In this document: in pieces, positions 11,760 to 23,075 of the stretch
Layout of the letters: each line of letters begins with the position of its first letter
Position numbering within the stretch: position 1 is the first letter of the stretch
From: Pyrrhosoma nymphula
Lineage: Eukaryota > Arthropoda > Insecta > Odonata > Coenagrionidae
Length of the DNA stretch: 64,000 nucleotides
NCBI GenBank assembly: GCA_963573305.1
Contig: OY754328.1
Coordinates: forward strand, 40,477,822 to 40,541,821
Direction of reading: 5' to 3'
Position numbers and translations under genes: made by a program
Notes under the pieces: model-generated
The model's input: the letters and a program-made list of their open reading frames with translations, nothing else
What the model was told of the DNA's origin: nothing
Database searches by the model: none

Positions 11760-12100
11760 GAGCACTTGACAATATTATTACATTAATTATACAAATGCAA
11801 CAATCCTGTAAGTTGTCTCCTTACTGATAATGTATGCAAATTTAAAATAACTAACGTTTCACTGTATGGTGTGTGTAAAGTATGGAATCCGGCATAGAAG
11901 TTGATAATCCTCAGGAACTTTCTTTGCACACTTTCCAATGCAACAACATGGCATTTGTAACAAGTAGACCAGATCGCAGAGTTGTACTCCAAAATAGGAC
12001 GGACTAGGGAGGTGTAAAGGCAACGTAATGTGTAAATATCTCTTAAGTCCTTATTAAGTCTAATACAAAAATATATTAAATTATAAAATATAAAATGAAT
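11760..12100 (-). mobile_element. Second LINE RT fragment of the same family (minus)
   Basis: The minus strand 12090-11783 encodes SLVRPILEYNSAIWSTCYK and ESVQRKFLRIINFYAGFHTL, homologous to 10960-11100 of the neighbouring plus-strand copy. Short and inverted, it splits the piggyBac reading between AMM and the downstream block. Confidence 0.85.
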
Positions 12101-13350
12101 ATGTTCATCATGGCGTCACTCCTGTCCACACCCCCCATATTTTTATTACAGTCTTGAACTACAGCTGGCTTCCTAAATCCATTGTTTGAAACGTACCTCA
12201 TCAGCACAATTTTTCCTCAAGTACGATGAAGTATTTCTTTTTATTCTATCTATACCCCCACATTTTCCAAAGACGTCATCGCCGTCTTCGTTATCTCCCC
12301 CAGGCAGTTTTTCTGAGCACTCACCCAGGAAGCACATTCTGACAGAGGGCTGCAGAGTGAGAATTCCAGGCAGTCCCGATAAGTGTTGAATACTGGTTTT
12401 CCGTTCTCCAACTTTATTTCCTCTTTTCCCCTTCACTTGGCTCATTTCAGTCCCATGAAATGTGCTTACTAAAGCTGCATCCCTCCTGTCCTTCCACTTC
12501 AGCATCATATGTTTTCCCCGAAATGCTGCCACTATTTCCCCCATCTTCAATTTTTTCGCTTTCACATTTTGGGGAAACTCCTTCGTATTTTGACATATAG
12601 ACCCCACAACGTCTGTTTTTCGCGCACAAAGTTTGTCAACCAGTGCAGGGCTAGTGTACCAGTTATCAAGGTATAATTAGTAGCCCTTTTCAAGCAGTTC
12701 ATCCGCTAAATCTAACACAATTCTGCTTGTGATTGGTTCATTCTTGTATGCTTCACTAAACATTGTGTCGTTGCCAGTGTAAATTTTAAAGTTCCACACG
12801 TAACCCGTTACGCACTCGCACAAAGCAAAAAATTTTATCCCAAACCTGCTGCGTTTGGAAGGAATGAACTGCTTCCATGATAGGTGGCCTTTCCATAGGA
12901 GTAGAGATTCATCCTCCACTATTGCTGTTTCAGGGATGTAGAGTGTAGAGAATTTCCTTTTCATATGCTCCAACACAAGCAGGATTTTGAGAAGTTTTTT
13001 GTTGGGGCAGTCTTCGATAAATGTGTTATTGTCCCCAAAATGAAGAAATTTCAAGAGCAGATGAAATCTTTTCGTTATAACTTTTCAAATGGAAGGAGTA
13101 TAGATGTTTTTCCGTTTCGAAAAATAACTATGGTAGTCTGACTTGTGTAAAATTCCCATCAAAAGAAGAACTCCTATCAATATTTTTATTTCCCCAGGAC
13201 TTGATTCACTCCACTCGTGCACCCTTGGACGTGGCTTTAGATTAGGATTACTGTCTAGGAACTGCTTTGCATAAAGATTCGTCTGCTGAGATATAAGGTT
13301 ACACAATTCATCATCCACAAAGTTCTCAAATATTTCTAAAATATCCACCT
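12101..13350 (-). mobile_element. piggyBac-like transposase, N-terminal and catalytic part, degraded
   Basis: Minus-strand pieces in order: 13348-13085 (NPNLKPRPRVHEW, GEIKILIGVLLLMGIL), 13054-12677 (VEDESLLLWKGHLSWKQFIP with a catalytic Asp, KRSRFGIKFFALCE), about 12660-12630 (LDNWYTSPALVDKL, second Asp), 12607-12430, then 12165-12105 (NKNMGGVDRSDAMM, third Asp region). Frameshifts and a stop before LDNWYTS inactivate it. Joined with 9485-10056, this covers most of a DDD transposase of the PGBD4-like type. Confidence 0.9.
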
Positions 13351-15160
13351 TATTATCTAACTGTTAATATGGGAGTACCCCAAGGATCTGTCCTTGGTTC
13401 TTTTTTGTTCCTCATCATGATAAATGATCTGCCATTCCATGTAAGAACAGATACTGTGTTGTATGCAGATGATATGACTTTCCTGAATGCTAGCAAAGAC
13501 TAACAGCCTTAAAATCATCACTGACAATACAATCTCGGAAGCATCTTGTTGGTTTAAGGCAAATGGTTTTTTTGATGAATGAAAGTAAGACACAACAAAT
13601 TGTTTTTAGTCCAAGAGATATATCACCCTGTGACAGGGCCAGTAATGTGAAGTTTTTAGGTGTGTATTTAGATAATAAGTTAACGTGGGAAGAACACATC
13701 AAATATATAGGTGGAAAGCTATCTAGAGTAATTTATCTATTAAAAAATCTTAGAAACTGTGTGCCAAACAACTATCTCAGAGCGTCTTATTTTCCTTTCT
13801 TTCAAAGTATCCTACTTTATGGAATTAGATTGTGGGGTAATTCAACTCATGTAATAGACATTTTGCTCTTGCAAAAGAGATGCATAAGATTGATGACTGG
13901 CTCTTCCCACAAAGAACATTGCAAACCACTGTTTATCAGTCTTAAAATTATGACAGTGATCAACTTCTACATCTATTGTCTCTTAATTTATATGAAAAAT
14001 CATTTGCATTCTCTAAAATTTAGGAACAGTGTTCATAGCCATAATACACGGAGTAAACAACATATTTATATTCCATATCAAAGATTGTCAAAATCAATTA
14101 ATAGCCATGAGACTATGGGTATCAAGGTATTTAACCCTTTCGCTGCGAACGAAGTGATAGAACGGCGTAAATTTTTCTATATGAACGAATGACGTGATAG
14201 AACGTCGTGCGGCTAAGCTACAAGCCTAAAAGGTGTGTGTTATAAAGGACTTCTTCTTGGGATGCCATCGGTACCCTTTCTCGGTTCGCAGGAGAGGATT
14301 ACCTCGACCCTTTCTCGCAGTGTGCACCCCTCTCACAGCAGGGGTCCGCGGTCAGTTGCTTGCTGGTGTAGTGGAATAACAAACTTAAATGTTTTTGTGT
14401 AATTGGCAAATTGAGCATTATAAGTGCATTCCTTATGTTTAGCTCTTTAACTACAAATTTTTAACGGAGTTCTACTGTTATTTTTAACGTAGTTTGTGTG
14501 TAAAGGAATCTTAACCATTGATATGATTTTGTTGCTAGAGAGCTTAATATTAACGATAGAATTTTTTTTAAAAGCTGTAAAGTCATTGTAAAACAAGAAT
14601 AATTAATTTCTGATTAAATAAATATTGAGGCTGTAGCAGCAATGTTTTTAGCAAAACCATCGCATAAAAAATAGTTGACCGCGACCGCATGCCGTAATGG
14701 GCACCCCAAGCGGATAAGGGCGGAGATTATCTCAGCCCAGTGGCCGAGAAAAAGTTTCAACACCCCTCTGGCCCCCAACCCAAGTTAGGGAAATAGGAAC
14801 TGGTGAAGATCCTAGTGTAATGAAAGCTCTGTACTGGCAAAGCAAAGAAATTTTCCCCGTCCCCGTCGCGAAAGGGTTAACAAACTTCCTTCACATGTAA
14901 AGGATTGCATGCCATTGAATGTATACAAGAATAAAATTTATAACTGGTTGGTTTTACATCCTTTTTATAATCTTGCAGAGTTTCTGGAATGCAAAGATGT
15001 TGCATCTATGTAACTAGGGTATTGTATGTATAGTGCTTGAATTTTTTTTATTGCATAGATTCAGTTGATATATTTATGTATTTTGAATTAATTTCATCAT
15101 TGACTTTGTCTATTGCTAATTTTGGCCTAAGGACAATAACATTTATTATTATTATTAACT
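13351..15160 (+). mobile_element. Jockey-like LINE, 5'-truncated, split by a TTAA MITE
   Basis: 13366-13500 encodes MGVPQGSVLGSFLFLIMIND and the YADDM box. After frame damage, 13563-14134 gives the C-terminal RT (NVKFLGVYLDNKLTWEEHIK, ILLYGIRLWGNSTHV). The frame is broken by the MITE 14135-14876 and resumes at 14881 with KLPSHVKDCMPLNVYKNKIY to a stop at about 15011. The tail ends in (att)n at 15140-15158. It lies upstream of the piggyBac start, inside intron 1. Confidence 0.88.
14135..14876. mobile_element. piggyBac-type MITE with TTAA target duplication
   Basis: The duplicated target TTAA is at 14131-14134 and 14877-14880. The ends are ccctttcgc and gcgaaaggg, perfect 9-bp inverted repeats. 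Removing it with one TTAA restores the LINE reading frame (V-F-N-K-L). It has no coding capacity. The subterminal region has repeated gtgatagaacg motifs at 14154 and 14191. Confidence 0.93.
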
Positions 15161-15503
15161 GCATCACTATGCCACTAGTACCTTCAAAATCAAATTTATG
15201 TATATCCATATTTGTCTCTTCTCCTTTTTCTTTCTGTTTAGTCTCTCTCACCCCCAGTAATTATAGTCAGTATTTGTTCATCTCTTCTCATGTTTATTGT
15301 CTTGATGTTCCACGTCCCAAATCATAGTCCTTTCGTCTTTTGCTTGGGTCTTGGATCTGAGGTATCAGTGAGGCTTTGCTCACTGTGTTTTGGTCTGTGC
15401 TGACTCTGATTTGGGACTTCAATCTTAATACATACATATTTTTATTGTGATAATATCGTAATGTGGTTTCCATTCTTCTTGGTGCTTTCTTTTCTGTTTG
15501 TAG

Positions 15504-15695
15504 ATGGTGCATGACCACCCAAATGGACTCTGGTCTCTGCAATTGCCTGCTGACTACCGCAACCTCTTCCGTGAAATCCTCCCTGATGGGTGGCTAGATG
15601 TCGTTCGCACCTCCCCTCTCATCATGATCGACCGAGCGGTGCATGACCGCATAATTCTTCTCCCGAACAGAGCATCATCATCCTCATCCTCAGTG
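15504..15695 (+). CDS. TDRD7-like exon 2: conserved LPADYR..WLDVV region (LOTUS-like tail)
   Basis: 64 codons, phase 0. The acceptor is tttctgtttgtag and the donor is tcagtg|gtgaga. The peptide contains a compact helical stretch (LPADYRNLFREILPDGWLDVV) followed by a short strand and a serine run (five to six Ser) before the donor. The order of the motifs resembles the end of a LOTUS/OST-HTH winged helix, a fold that recruits Vasa-type helicases or binds RNA. That is a weak structural guess. The internal ATG at the exon start is not a likely translation start, because the upstream acceptor is good and the frame continues from exon 1. Confidence 0.7.
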
Positions 15696-15959
15696 GTGAG
15701 AGAGAGAGGATATCTTATTTTTTAAAAAGAATTGTGTTTGGGTAATGGCATTCAGCCTTTTCATGTGCAATTTCCTCTGCAAATTTGGTATGTATTTGGT
15801 TCAATTTTTTGGGAAATAACGCTTGACTTTCACGTGGACAACAAGGCTCTGGAAGGTTGTATTACTTCCATAAATAGGAGGTTGACTTCGTGCAACACCA
15901 GTACAGTTGACTCTTCAATAAGATAAATCTCAGATGAAGCATAAGTTACGGAACGTATT

Positions 15960-18150
15960 TATTTAAGCATTTAATGTAAACAATTTTTTGGATGTTTCAA
16001 CGCTATAACTGAGAGATATTCAATTCAAACTGCATACTTTTCTAAAACTCAACAGTTAAAAATGGGAAAAAAATTATCTTAACAGCTGCTTAAATTTTTG
16101 TAATATTATTTATTATAAAATTGTTGTCCACGTGAAAGTCAAGCTTTATTTCCCTGAAAATTTGTCATTAACTAAACATAAGTGCATTTATTGAAAATAA
16201 CAGCTAACCTTGTCATTCACTGATCAATATTTCATATATTTTCATGTTGAAGTACCTATCTGTTACTATGCAACTATGCTATGATCAATTAGTATTTAAT
16301 TCACTTACAGGTGTTCAAATAATTAGGCTAAGATGAAATATTTTTTTCCTGTAATTTACATCCTTCGATTCTCATGTGATATAAACTTCACTGTATCTGA
16401 GTGATTAGTCAATGAACTATGAATTTCTACAGTATACACAGTAGGTGCTCTGAAAGCAAAACCTTAAAAGTAGAGATGGGTAAATTACCGTAATTTTCAA
16501 TTGAGGTAAATTACCGTGGTAAATTACGGTAAATTTCAAAAATTACCGTAATTTTCCGGTAATTTTCAGTTTCGAGCTGTAAATGCTTAACAGAGGACTC
16601 AATACGAAATCAAATATCATTAAGATAGAAATGACGACGCTTATACCTAACAGATCGCAACATTTATCTATTATTATAACTTTTAAAAAGCCAAAATAAG
16701 TCTGCAGCAGCACGTAATGTCACTCTCTTTTGTCACACAATGAGAAATTTTGGTTCCAACAACATTCCTCTGCGCAATGCAGTGGAGTGTCATTTGTTAT
16801 TACTCGAGTTGATCACGGACACAAATGTAAACAAAATCATTTTAATAACTTAATTTGTGATATCACTCGTTCGTTCGTGAACTTGGTTAAATCAAATATG
16901 CTTACTAGTTGGTGAAATATTCACTTCGAAATTTCGTCGTTTGTAAGTAATAAAACCTATATATATGTTTCTAGAACCTCAAGAAATTTACTATTCGTTG
17001 TTGTAGCGGCTAATAGCTATTCGAAGCAATCAGTTTAATCCGCCAAATCTAAGAATTTTGCATTTCAACTGTTCTTCTTTGTCGACTGTAAACAGTTGAA
17101 CCAAGACGTAGTTTCTCATACATTACTCCATAATATAACTAATTTGGGAACAATTATCCATAAATGCGTCGTTCATATCTTATAATATACCTATCTAAGA
17201 TCGTAAGAAATGATTACAGGCGTTGCATTATAGAATATGTTTGCAATGTATCGCTATGAAACGTTGCAAGGCGTAGGTGAAGTTTCCTGAAAATTACCGT
17301 AATTTACGGTAATTTTCAGGGGTCGTGGTAATTTACGAAAAATACCACGGTAATTTACGAAAATTACCGCGGTAATTTACCAAGTGGCCCATCTCTACTT
17401 AAAAGTTACATTTCTGAGAAATTTTCCAAAACTTAGACTCCAATATCTTGGAAACTATGGGGCTTAAGAATGAAATTTTTTGCATGGATTAATAATTTGG
17501 TTGCAGCAGGTAGGGATGAAAGTTTAATGGAAATCTGAGCCAGTGAGAGTCATGGGCTGGGTGAATTGACATGGAATGACCCTTCAATTTTTCGTCTGCG
17601 GCTAGAATTTTTTTTTTTTATTTAAAAGTAATATTTGCAATCAAAAATCCACTATTTTTCTTTCTTAGTATCACAGAGTACATGCTTGGGCTCAATTTGA
17701 TTTTCAAAAATGGACTCTGTAATTCCTCTGCCTTTGAGTGATAGTGCCCATTAAATGACGTTATATTTTGGTGCTGAAAAATTTCATTAATTAATAATTA
17801 ATGCACTTATAGTGGCTCATAGAGCAAAGAAAATATGAAATTTGTCTCAGTGGAATCTAGGCACTTTGACTGACATGTGATAAAAATTTGACTGAGATGC
17901 ACTCATTAGTCCATGAGCTATGAATTGTTTCCTTATTCACTGTACTTTAAAAGTGGAACCTCCGAAGTGACCTTATGACCAATTTTCCAAAACTTTGACT
18001 AACTATATCTTGGAAAGTATGCCACCTAGTGAGGAAAAACTTTGGATGGTTCATTAACATGATGATATCAACAAGTGGAAACATTTTCATGAAAATCTGA
18101 GTCTGTGGGTGACATGGTTTGGTGAACTGACGTGGAATGACCTTTTATTT
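15960..18150 (+). repeat. Two tandem copies of a non-coding repeat ending in gacatggaatgaccc
   Basis: After subtracting the hAT MITE, 16375-17578 and 17877-18146 align (gtgata-aa-actt-actg, gagtgattagtc-atga-ctatgaat, gaaattttccaaaactt, atatcttggaaa). Each ends with gtggaatgacc. The tandem period is about 570 bp. The family also has copies near 2246 and 43906. No coding content. Confidence 0.7.
16471..17397. mobile_element. hAT-type MITE with 8-bp target duplication cttaaaag
   Basis: Ends tagagatggg and cccatctcta. Perfect 8-bp flanks cttaaaag at 16463-16470 and 17398-17405. Subterminal regions are packed with ggtaaattaccg/cggtaatttac palindromic units. 927 bp with no transposase. Confidence 0.95.
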
Positions 18151-18258
18151 TTTAAGTATTTGCTTGCAATTATATAGTTGCTGTTTTCCTGTTTCCTTGC
18201 TGGTAGATATTTGTGTAAATGATGTCTTTGGTGTCTCACTCTTAATTTTATGAACCAG

Positions 18259-18624
18259 GAGCGAGTAACGCCTACCTCTCCTTCTCCTGTTGATTTGACC
18301 TTGTCTGGCCTGACCATGACTGATAAGCAAGAATGGAAGGTGGAGCCTGAGTTGGGTGAATATACCGTGGCCAATGGAGAGGCAGCTGATTTCAAGGGCT
18401 ATGCAACAACAGCTGATTTCGAGGGCTATGCACCAACAGTTGACGTCAGGGGTCATGCAACAACAGCTGACCTCAAGGATTATGCAACAACAGCTGACCT
18501 CAAAGAACAAGTTGCGAGCCTCAGCCAGATCAAGCTCCCAGAGGAGGAGTACTGGAATGTTTACGTGTCTTATGGCACCTCCCCGTCTAACGTCTGGTTT
18601 CGGCTGATTGGAGAGGAGTACAGT
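18259..18624 (+). CDS. TDRD7-like exon 3: 9-residue repeat linker plus start of Tudor 1
   Basis: 122 codons, phase 0. The acceptor is atgaaccag and the donor is tacagt|gtgagt. Residues 1-40 are a Ser/Pro/Thr-rich linker. Residues 43-82 are 4.4 copies of a 9-residue unit of the type ADFKGYATT. The rest (LPEEEYWNVYVSYGTSPSNV WFRLIG) is the first strand-helix of an extended Tudor module and continues in exon 4. The repeat is predicted to be unstructured or weakly helical and has no obvious family function. Both flanking segments keep frame, so the array is tolerated in a coding linker. Confidence 0.8.
18385..18504 (+). repeat. Coding minisatellite, 27-bp unit x 4.4
   Basis: Units begin at 18385, 18412, 18439 and 18466, with a partial at 18493. 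Each codes a variant of ADFKGYATT. Units differ mostly by single substitutions, and all keep frame. Confidence 0.9.
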
Positions 18625-18814
18625 GTGAGTTGAATTGTCTGTGCTGAGGTGCAATACCTGGGTGATTTAGGTATTTAACCATTATATATGGAGGCAAAGT
18701 TTTAATTTTAAACATAAATTAGTTAAATTGAAAAGGCCTCAAATCTCCCTTGTGATTTTTCTTATCGTTCATCGCAGTTGTTCCAGAGGGTTGACAGCCC
18801 TGTAAGCCCAATGC

Positions 18815-18915
18815 ACTTATGTTTCTCTCTGGTAGCACCATGGCCCAGATAAGGGTAAGGGTTCATTGAGTTTCGTGCCTGGCGCGAGGTTTGAATCAAG
18901 GCACCAGCCTTAGGG
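18815..18915 (+). repeat. SINE-like fragment with B-box-like sequence
   Basis: tagcaccatggcccagataagg followed by cgaggtttgaatcaaggc resembles spaced A and B boxes of a tRNA-derived SINE. There is no stem pairing to support a real tRNA, so this is a weak call. Confidence 0.35.
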
Positions 18916-19794
18916 TAAACCCTCACTCATTTGATTTTCGCTTAGTACTTTCTATTGTTATTTTCTTGGTGAAAAATGACAAAGGGAATTAGAAGTTCAA
19001 AATTTGCTTTAATAGTAAAACCTCTTTGAGTTGTAATTGAAGGGATGAAAATTTACCACTTCTTCATATAGGGGGTCATGTTAAGGTAGTTGAGCAAAAA
19101 ATCACTTCACCTAGAATTTGATGAATTTGGTGTAATGTTAGAGAAAAAACTCATCTTTCCAATGATAGCAAAATATCAACCCCTTGCCGAACTACTTTTC
19201 GAGAAATTTGCCTGAAAATACAAGCTGTCTTACATGGGATTAATTACGGCTGTGCGCTCCAGGTGGAGGATATTGACAAAATTAAAAACTTGAAGTTGAA
19301 GGGACCAAAAAAATTTGACTTTGTAAATCAATGTGTTTGTAAACTGGAGGTTACCTTTAAAGTAATCGAAACCTCAACAGCCCCAATCCCATATCAATAG
19401 CATGAACTGTGTAAGGAAAGATAGGACTGGAAGTAAGGTTATATTTTAATGAATGAATTAGTCATCTAGTCATCTTTGTTTTGAAATACAACACAAACAA
19501 ATACTTTGTCACCATCAAATCTGGATTTCTTAAATATCTTGGTATATCATTCATGCTCTCCTTAACAAGAGAATTAATAGATAATACATATTGCCAGTTT
19601 GTAATTAGTATTTGCTATTATGTATTATAAACTCCCATCCATAGGAAGATGACATATGTTTAAAAAATGCACATTTAGACGGTAATAGTTTATATATTTG
19701 TTTTTTAATGATGAAACTCTATAAAGGTGTGCACTCATTTGGGAAACAAAGCAATAATTTCATTGTCACTGCATGACATTTACTCTATGCAATA

Positions 19795-19960
19795 CAGTAA
19801 AATCCGGTTATAACGTGGGTCTCTGGGGACGTAATTATACCTGCATTATAGGCAACCCGTGCTATTCTGAGGAGGTACGTGAGATAATAAAATCCAGCGT
19901 GAATTATAACAAATTTATTAAAGGAAGTGTAAGTATGAAATATGCTGGAATGAAATGATA
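19795..19960. mobile_element. Tigger-type left terminus, partner end not found
   Basis: TA-flanked cagtaaaatccggttataacg begins at 19795 and is followed by repeated attata motifs. The right inverted end was not located, so the extent is a lower bound. Confidence 0.5.
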
Positions 19961-20551
19961 TTTAATGTTATTCAACCAATATTTAAACTTTAATAAGGTG
20001 TTGTAAATGTCAACACATCGAATATCATTATGTGAATACACAAGATGCACCTCACCTCCGTACTTGCCATCTAACTGCGAGCCAATCTCAGCGACTTAAT
20101 ATTTAACCATATTTTCAAGCAATGGGGGAAAACTTAGTATATAAATTATTTAACTCTCATTATACCTCTGCTTACAACTCGGCGCCAGCAATCTACATCG
20201 CAATGACCTCAACGATACCTGTAGAAACATGTGCGTAGAAAGTAACATTGCGAGCTTACTCAAGTTATGTACACAAAATTAGGCTTTAGTTATGACAGAA
20301 ATAGGCCAGGTATGAGTGAGAAGTAGCAATTAGACGATACGTAGACGATAGATGGATCAGCCGGTAACCTTTCCTCAAATGATAATTTACCTCCGAGGAA
20401 TTGGAGGGTGGTGTGAAATATTTAAAGAATTTTAATATTTTTGGACCAAATTACGCTCAGGGCTTGGACATGACTCTTGTGATGTGGAAGTATTTGGTTG
20501 AAGTTGTAATGAAGAGGATTTAGAATGTATTTTTTCATCCCTGTGACATAG

Positions 20552-20824
20552 GTCCTATATGATGACATGGCTGCTGAGATGGAAATATTTTACATGGATG
20601 GGGGCACCATGGCTGAGAGCCTGATTCCTGGTTATTATTATGCCATCCAAGTTGACGAATGCTGGCACCGAGTGGAACTCGTAGAGCTGCTAGAGGATGA
20701 GGAGTCTGATGTGAAGGGGCCAAGATTCGCCAGTTGTTTTTTTGTTGACAATGGTGATGATGACACTGTGGAAGTGCTCAAGTTCCGTATTCTGGATTCC
20801 AAATTCACTCAACTCCCATGCCAG
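20552..20824 (+). CDS. TDRD7-like exon 4: extended Tudor module 1 core
   Basis: 91 codons, phase 0, with acceptor ctgtgacatag and donor ccag|gtaagt. The N-terminal part (DDMAAEMEIFYMD) completes the helix begun in exon 3. PGYYYAIQVDECWHRVELVE is the first Tudor strand pair (the usual G.YCAA..D..WYRA..) and FASCFFVDNGDDDTVEV is the later strand pair (V.FVDYGN..). The aromatic cage is partly altered: D-N-G replaces D-Y-G-N and WHR replaces WYR. This module may therefore not bind methyl-arginine in the classical way. Exon 5 continues the flanking staphylococcal-nuclease-like half. Confidence 0.85.
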
Positions 20825-20954
20825 GTAAGTGTGCCTGGCGTGAACTCCATTCTTGAAGGTGTTTTTACTATGAACTGACTTTTATCAATATTATAGGCGA
20901 TCTACTGGTTGAGGTAGGTTTAAATGGGAGGAGTATCTATTCTATTTTTTACAT

Positions 20955-21830
20955 ATGCAGGACCTTGTCTCCCTGCATAATTTCATTGAACATCTGTTTG
21001 GCATATGTCCTATCCCTCTTCATTCCATCCATGAAGCCTATTGTCTTTCTTCCCCTACCCGCTTCAATGTCCTCCTCTCTATCATGGCCTTCAGCATCCC
21101 ATCACCCCTCATTCCCTGTTCTATTAGCCTTCACTGCCTCTTCATCTCGTACAGAAAGTTCCTCCCCTCACACCCCATACAAAGCACCTTATTTGTCTTC
21201 CTTTCTATTGCATTTTTTCCATTCTCCTACACACATCTCAAATGCCTGAAGCCTCTTTCTTTAGATTCCCAAGTTTCTGCTCCAAACTGCACTTCACTCC
21301 ATATCAAACTCACTGTCAGTCTTTCATTAACATTCTCTTTAAAGTACTCAGTCATTCTTTACATTCTTACTCAATGTCTCTGTCATTAGTTCTTTCATCT
21401 TTGTAAATGCCTCCTTTATCTAACACTATTCTTCTTCTAATGCCCTTACTACTATGATCATTTTTTCCAACATACTATCTAGGTAATTGAAATACTTCGC
21501 CTGCTCCAGTGTGTGCCCTCCTACCTGTATGGTCAGTCTTGTTTTCTTTGACCTAGAGGATCTCACTACATTTCTTATTTTTTGTTATGGTTTCCTGATG
21601 TATCTACTAAAGTCTGGAATCCTCTGGATGACTGACAGATCTCTGGTCATCAGCGAATATTTTACAGACTTTGATCAGCTGTCCTACTTATATTCCGACA
21701 TCTTGCACTTTTCATGCCTCTCTTACCATTTCCTCAGTGTAAATGTTAAAAATCAAAGGTGGCAGAGAGACCTTGTAATTCCCCGTATCTATTAATGTCC
21801 TTCCTGATTCTCCATCGGTCACCCACTCCT
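20955..21830 (-). mobile_element. LINE reverse transcriptase fragment in intron 4, degraded
   Basis: Minus-strand pieces include the FADD catalytic box (QLIKVCKIFADDQ at about 21690-21655), SVSHPEDSRL, RRAHTGAGEVFQLPR at about 21530-21480, and a C-terminal RMRGDGMLKAMIERRTLKRV at about 21100-21050. Multiple shifts show it is dead. It starts 130 bp after exon 4. Confidence 0.8.
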
Positions 21831-21890
21831 ATGCCATCTGGGCTGTAAATAAGCTAGAATAAACTAGACAGCAATAATTTTTTGAACATA

Positions 21891-22290
21891 CAGTACTCTC
21901 TTGATTAACCGAGATCACATTAACCAGGATGCCGCTAATTGCCAGGTAGCTTTAGAAGAATAATATTTATGCTTTCAAGAAGTTTCATTTAATTCTCTTA
22001 AATTGAGTGAAACCACCAAAGCTCCTTAAAAAATTTTATCCGAAAGTTCCTCAGGTGGAATGTTCGCAGCCGGATAACTGTTTTAGAGAGTGAGCTGGGT
22101 TGATGGTTAGTGCTCGTCCTTGAATATGACAAAACAATTATATTCAAGAGGCCTTAAAATGAAAAAAATCACCATAACGTAATATGTTATGCTTGTACCT
22201 ACATTTTTTAGTGTTAAGTAAATTAACAGTGTTTTCCATTTATCCTGTAAAATTATTCCCCTTTCACCCGGGATAATCGAGAGAGTACTG
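21891..22290. mobile_element. 400-bp MITE, ends cagtactctctNgatta
   Basis: The left end is TA|CAGTACTCTCTTGATTAACC. The right end, inverted, is CAGTACTCTCTCGATTATCC. One flanking TA is mutated to CA. No coding content. The terminal CAGTA and TA target suggest the pogo/Tigger group. Confidence 0.8.
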
Positions 22291-22695
22291 CATATGAGCA
22301 ATTTTATAACTTCGCAATTTTGCCAAAATACAGGAAGGATATTATTATGTAGGAACTTGAAATATCCATTTGAGTAATAATGCCACGCTGCAAGAGTCTG
22401 CTACTCTGTATCGAGAATATGTGGGCATGAGGGGAGAGAGACTGACTTCTCAGGCTTGCCCAAGTTTCTTGGGCGAGTCAGATTTTGCACGTTCCCAGTG
22501 CCTGAACTATTAGCGAAATGGTTGAGCTCTTCATTGTCAGGATAAGCTGCCAAGGTTTTCAGCAGGCATAAGGCAAAGCATAATTTTTTCAGCACTTGTT
22601 AACATGAGGATTTCAGTTCAATTTTTATCAATATCTGCTCACAAAAAGCTGGTGTTATGCCTCTATGTCTTCTGATGAGTGATTTCTTTTCTCAG

Positions 22696-22950
22696 GCTGT
22701 CCAGTGCCGCTTGAATGGGTTGGAAGATTTTGGATCGGATGCTGCCATGGTGGAGCGTATATTTCTGGAAAAAATAATTGGTCACAATTTTGTGGCAAAG
22801 CCTGCCCCTGGCAGTTTAGAGGACGAGGCAGATGGGAGGTCATATCCCTCAGTGACCCTGTATGACACAAGCTCTGATGAAAATGTCAACATGAATGAGG
22901 AATTGCTGGAGAATATCATCATTGCCACTGTCCCTCCATCACTGTTGAAG
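22696..22950 (+). CDS. TDRD7-like exon 5: nuclease-like half after Tudor 1
   Basis: 85 codons, phase 0. The acceptor is ttttctcag. The donor is ttgaag|gtgact, which is weak at position +5. The start AVQCRLNGLEDF is the standard beginning of the strand after a Tudor core (A..C.L.GI). Then comes an acidic stretch and YPSVTLYDTSSDENVNMNEE, the conserved V.LYDT.GD..V..N element of extended Tudor modules. The exon ends in a short hydrophobic linker. Placement matches the C-terminal half of Tudor 1. Confidence 0.85.
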
Positions 22951-23075
22951 GTGACTTACTGTAGTTGTGTGGCATTTAAAGGGCTAAGAGGAGATACTTG
23001 CTTGAATGTTTTTCTTTCTCCTGTTTTCATTGGAGAGCACATTAGTTTTATTGAAAAGTATACTGAATATTAATA

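Larger units (their letters stand above)
18625..20551. other. Intron 3, mostly unannotated
   Basis: Apart from the SINE-like fragment and a Tigger end at 19795 (TA|CAGTAAAATCCGGTTATAACG, partner end not found), nothing recognisable was seen. Confidence 0.5.

Noticed and set aside
12186..12389. Plus-strand open frame in the piggyBac region
   Set aside because: The minus strand encodes the piggyBac transposase with catalytic blocks; the plus frame has no motif.
20955..21389. 144-codon plus-strand open frame rich in Ser/Pro/Phe
   Set aside because: It is antisense to a recognisable LINE RT (FADD box on the minus strand).
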